DNA of 64,000 nucleotides from Arbacia lixula. Its lineage: Eukaryota; Echinodermata; Echinoidea; Arbacioida; Arbaciidae. The position numbers were made by a program, and so were the translations under genes. Below are positions 61,736 to 64,000 of this stretch, one piece after another (positions within the stretch are counted from its first letter, which is position 1; the number at the start of each line of letters is the position of its first letter). The stretch is taken from the NCBI GenBank assembly GCA_963669155.1, contig OZ022587.1, positions 15,824,212-15,888,211 of the forward strand. The letters run 5' to 3'. The notes under the pieces are model-generated. The model ran no database searches, was not told where the DNA came from, and saw only the letters and a list, made by a program, of their open reading frames with translations.

Positions 61736-61924
61736 TTGCTGTCGTGTTGTGTTCGGCCCGTCCTGCGAGTGCTTGGCCGTGGTCTTGAGCGTGACGAGAG
61801 CCGAGCCGAGACACGCTCTGACCGGCGCCCTCATTTGGCCAGGCAGGGCAAAGACCACGGTGCCAACGGTTGCCATGCCATCGTCTGTGGGTTCGTCGGC
61901 GATTAGGCCGGGCTGGAACCTCTC
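61679..61924 (-). CDS. MEGF8 last exon
   Basis: Acceptor TTGTCCACTGTAG (phase 0). Encodes ERFQPGLIADEPTDDGMATV, GTVVFALPGQ and RACLGSALVTLKTTAKH, then a divergent tail ending NILCNTNNRR and TAA at 61681-61679. The EPT.DGMA.V and ACLGSALVTL blocks match vertebrate MEGF8. The last 12-15 codons are minisatellite sequence. Confidence 0.9.
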   Translation of the reverse strand, partial: ERFQPGLIADEPTDDGMATVGTVVFALPGQMRAPVRACLGSALVTLKTTAKHSQDGPNTTRQQRQGKGLKPNILCNTNNRR

Positions 61925-63561
61925 CTACAGTGGACAACAATCAAGAATCAAGATGTTACACTCTGCAATGCCATGGGTTATGCCGTGGTCACAATGGCCA
62001 TGCATATTTTTGTACGTGCGTGTCTGTAGCTTGCGTGCCAACCTCTGCAATCCCTTGCGCACGTCCTCCTGCGTGGCAGTACGTACCTGAAAAAATGCGC
62101 ACCTTCAAGGATTTTCTGTGAAGCCTAACGCAGACAACACGCAGAAAGGTGCACGGTCAATTGTGACTACGGCATTACTTGTCAGTTATTGTAACTTACA
62201 ATCGACTGTTACTATAGTAACAATTGTAATCTTTAGCGAACCAAACACATTAAGAGTCAAGACGTTGAACTCAGCGATGACATCATGCTGAGTATAGATT
62301 GATGGATTTACTGTAATCAACCATCAATTGTAATTCCAGGGACAAGAGCTTTGATACTCAGAGGGAAAGTGCGATACAAACATTTTGTGCTACAAACTAA
62401 AATCATGTCAGAGTTGACAGACAGAAATGTGTGGAAGGTTCTCAATAAAATAAGAAAATTAAAATGTTATGTGTGGTTTTAATCGATACTTCAATACCAA
62501 ATGTAGGAGAAGCTTCCAAATGAAAGATTTCTTGTTTAATTCTAGTGTACCGGTATGTCACATGAATGTTGACAATTTCAAAATTTAGTGATGAATATTA
62601 GGAAAGAAATAAGGAGTTGGATCAAAGCTACTCACATTGACGATTCCTGGGGTGTTGAGTGCCGTCTCCTCAGTGTCTCTGTCCCTGTTGGCGGCCGCCC
62701 CCGTCATGGTGTCGGCCTTGCCCCTGATCCTGCCCAGCCGATGGTGCTTCTTGGGCAGCGAGTGGCTCTTGGCTGCCAGGGTTGCGGCCTGAGTGGTGCC
62801 GGAGATCGTGGTGGTAGCGGTCTGGACGCTAGGGTTCTCGTAGTAGAGCAGCACGGAGCCGAACGGCCGGCTGGCCCGGTGCTCCATCTCCAGCCGATGC
62901 TGTCGCCGGTGCTGCCGAGCCTCCAGCCCGACCTTGACCTTCCAGATGCCGATGAGGAAGGCCAGGAAAAGGAAGAAGCAGGAGAGGAAGACGGAGAAGA
63001 AGATGAAGAGGTCGATGTGCGGTTGGTCCTGCCGGAAGTACATGATGCCCTGGGTCGCGTCAAAGCCCTCTGCTCCGCGGCCGAGAAGCGAGATGTAGAA
63101 GCGGCGGAGGGTTAGCGTGTGGTAGCGCCGTGGGAATGTGATGACGAGCCGGTTCGTGAGACTGCGCACCACCGTGATGAAGTGCTCGTCCTCGATGCTG
63201 ATAAAAGTATTCAGGCCGTGGGAATCCACCTCCGTTAACTCGCTGCCTTGTGGGGGCTCTGTCCCCATTGAATCGTTTGTCGTGCGCCGCTGCCGATGGC
63301 CGGAAGCGAAGACCTCACGGATGGATCGCCGCTTCCGATCCGCCGTCGCGCTGATGTACTCATCATCGATGCGGATGACCTGCTGTTGGAGCTCCTCATC
63401 GTATTCGGAGATGAAGACATCTGAGTCGTAGGTGACATAGACATCGAGGGCGCCATAGGTGATGTCGACAGTGAGCCGGATATCAAGGTCAGAGAATTTT
63501 GGCATGATGACGAAGAAAGATGCTTCCCCGTCATGCAGGGGTTCAGGGTTGATGGGGCAAT
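61679..63561 (-). CDS. MEGF8, C-terminal two exons (gene continues beyond the window)
   Basis: Exons 62636-63561 and 61679-61924, joined in phase 0. MEGF8 is a large single-pass protein; in vertebrates it works with MOSMO and the MGRN1 ubiquitin ligase to lower cell-surface Smoothened and so dampen Hedgehog signalling, and affects left-right patterning. Visible here: the membrane-proximal extracellular part, a helix of about 23 residues (IDLFIFFSVFLSCFFLFLAF onward), and a cytosolic tail with RASRPFG, the counterpart of the MASRPFA motif that recruits MGRN1. The C-terminal ACLGSALVTL signature identifies MEGF8 rather than attractin. The N-terminal EGF, kelch, PSI and CUB parts lie outside the window. 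Confidence 0.92.
62636..63561 (-). CDS. MEGF8 penultimate exon: ectodomain end, TM, cytosolic tail
   Basis: 926 bp between TTCCCTCCCAG (phase 1) and GTGAGT (phase 0). Starts CPINPEPLHDGEASFFVIMP. Contains a basic stretch DRKRRSIREV (possible furin-type site), DQPHIDLFIF leading into the membrane helix, RQHRRQHRLEMEHRASRPFG, and a Thr/Ala-rich tail. The size and unbroken frame over 300 codons support a real exon. Confidence 0.93.
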
Positions 63562-64000
63562 CTGGGAGGGAAAGTAAAGAAACAAAATTTGCATTAATTC
63601 TCTTATCACCATTGGCATGAAAATGTGTAGTAAGCCAATGAGGTTTCCAAGGCCCAGTAACACAAAGGTTAATAGTACTAGTCCTGAATACAAATCAAAG
63701 GATAATTCAGGCTCACTAAAATTTGGTTTTGCTCATCCTATGTATCTATTCAAGTGCCATATCCTGTAATGAAGATGATCATGGAGTACCACAACTCTCT
63801 GTCTTGAACTCTTTGTATCAGCTCAACATCATCTGATGCTGTCACAAACTCACTGATTTTCATCACAGAATCATAACAGTGGGTGATTTCAATCATTTGT
63901 TGTGATTATTACGCGGACAAATTAATTACCATGGTGTTTCAAGGCAGAACTCAATGATATTGAATCAATAATGTAGTTTTTTGTTTGACATTCTGTAAAG
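63562..64000 (-). other. MEGF8 intron, no exon seen
   Basis: AT-rich. Holds one diverged unit of the 'TTACCAGGCCTTGAAAA' repeat at 63580-63680. No upstream MEGF8 exon is recognised before the window ends. Confidence 0.6.

Noticed and set aside
62588-63431. Long plus-strand ORFs over the MEGF8 exon
   Set aside because: Antisense shadows; the minus-strand frame carries the transmembrane helix and MEGF8 signatures with correct splice sites.
1-64000. tRNA, rRNA and CRISPR elements
   Set aside because: I looked for tRNA B-box-like sequence, rRNA core motifs and regularly spaced short repeats with unique spacers. The tandem arrays present have no spacers and no tRNA-like fold was noticed. A tRNA-scan or covariance search could not be run.

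Overview
This window looks like nuclear DNA of a marine invertebrate deuterostome, most likely an echinoderm. Genes are split into many short exons with GT-AG introns of 0.3-3 kb. The recognisable products are animal proteins: an Ig-domain receptor tyrosine kinase, mitochondrial protoporphyrinogen oxidase and MEGF8. Introns and intergenic DNA are full of palindromic MITE-like repeats, microsatellites and minisatellites. A fragment with a tRNA-Ser type primer site also fits a mag/SURL-like retroelement. The organism call is inference from repeat style and gene content; amphioxus or a hemichordate cannot be excluded.

Layout. (1) 0.8-15.2 kb, plus strand: the 3' part of a receptor tyrosine kinase gene. 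Thirteen phase-consistent exons encode two Ig-like domains, a transmembrane segment, a juxtamembrane region and a complete kinase domain. The kinase looks catalytically degenerate: HGN replaces HRD, the beta3 lysine is Arg, and the activation loop is very short. Its hinge exon is preceded by three tandem decayed copies of its first third. (2) 15.2-31.9 kb: repeat-dominated DNA with nested MITEs, a Ty3/gypsy reverse-transcriptase fragment and an array of rearranged copies of an SGNH-hydrolase/Harbinger-like element. It also holds an unidentified GC-rich ORF, a Myb/SANT-like plus SWIM-like plus coiled-coil cluster, a broken 'DFAENY' ORF, and an LTR followed by a tRNA-Ser primer-binding site. (3) 32.3-40.6 kb, plus strand: a probable ZSWIM3-like (MULE-derived) gene. 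Its proposed first intron contains a 4.05-kb pogo/Tigger transposon with matching terminal inverted repeats and TA duplications. The MULE domain is cut off by a minisatellite. (4) 44.6-52.9 kb, minus strand: a complete nine-exon PPOX gene (503 aa), with one GC-AG intron, a duplicated terminal exon in the correct splice phase and a decayed copy of exon 7. (5) 53.2-61.6 kb: pyrimidine-rich minisatellites, AT-rich sequence without genes, then tandem repeats. (6) 61.7-63.6 kb, minus strand: the last two coding exons of MEGF8, whose stop codon and last residues lie in a copy of the neighbouring minisatellite.

The genes do not form a functional cluster. The common theme is structural: tandem duplication of single exons (kinase hinge, PPOX exons 7 and 9, and perhaps the ZSWIM-like first exon) and repeats that supply or interrupt gene ends. 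I saw no rRNA, tRNA or CRISPR. All exon borders are read by eye from splice consensus, phase and family alignment from memory; none has been tested against transcripts.
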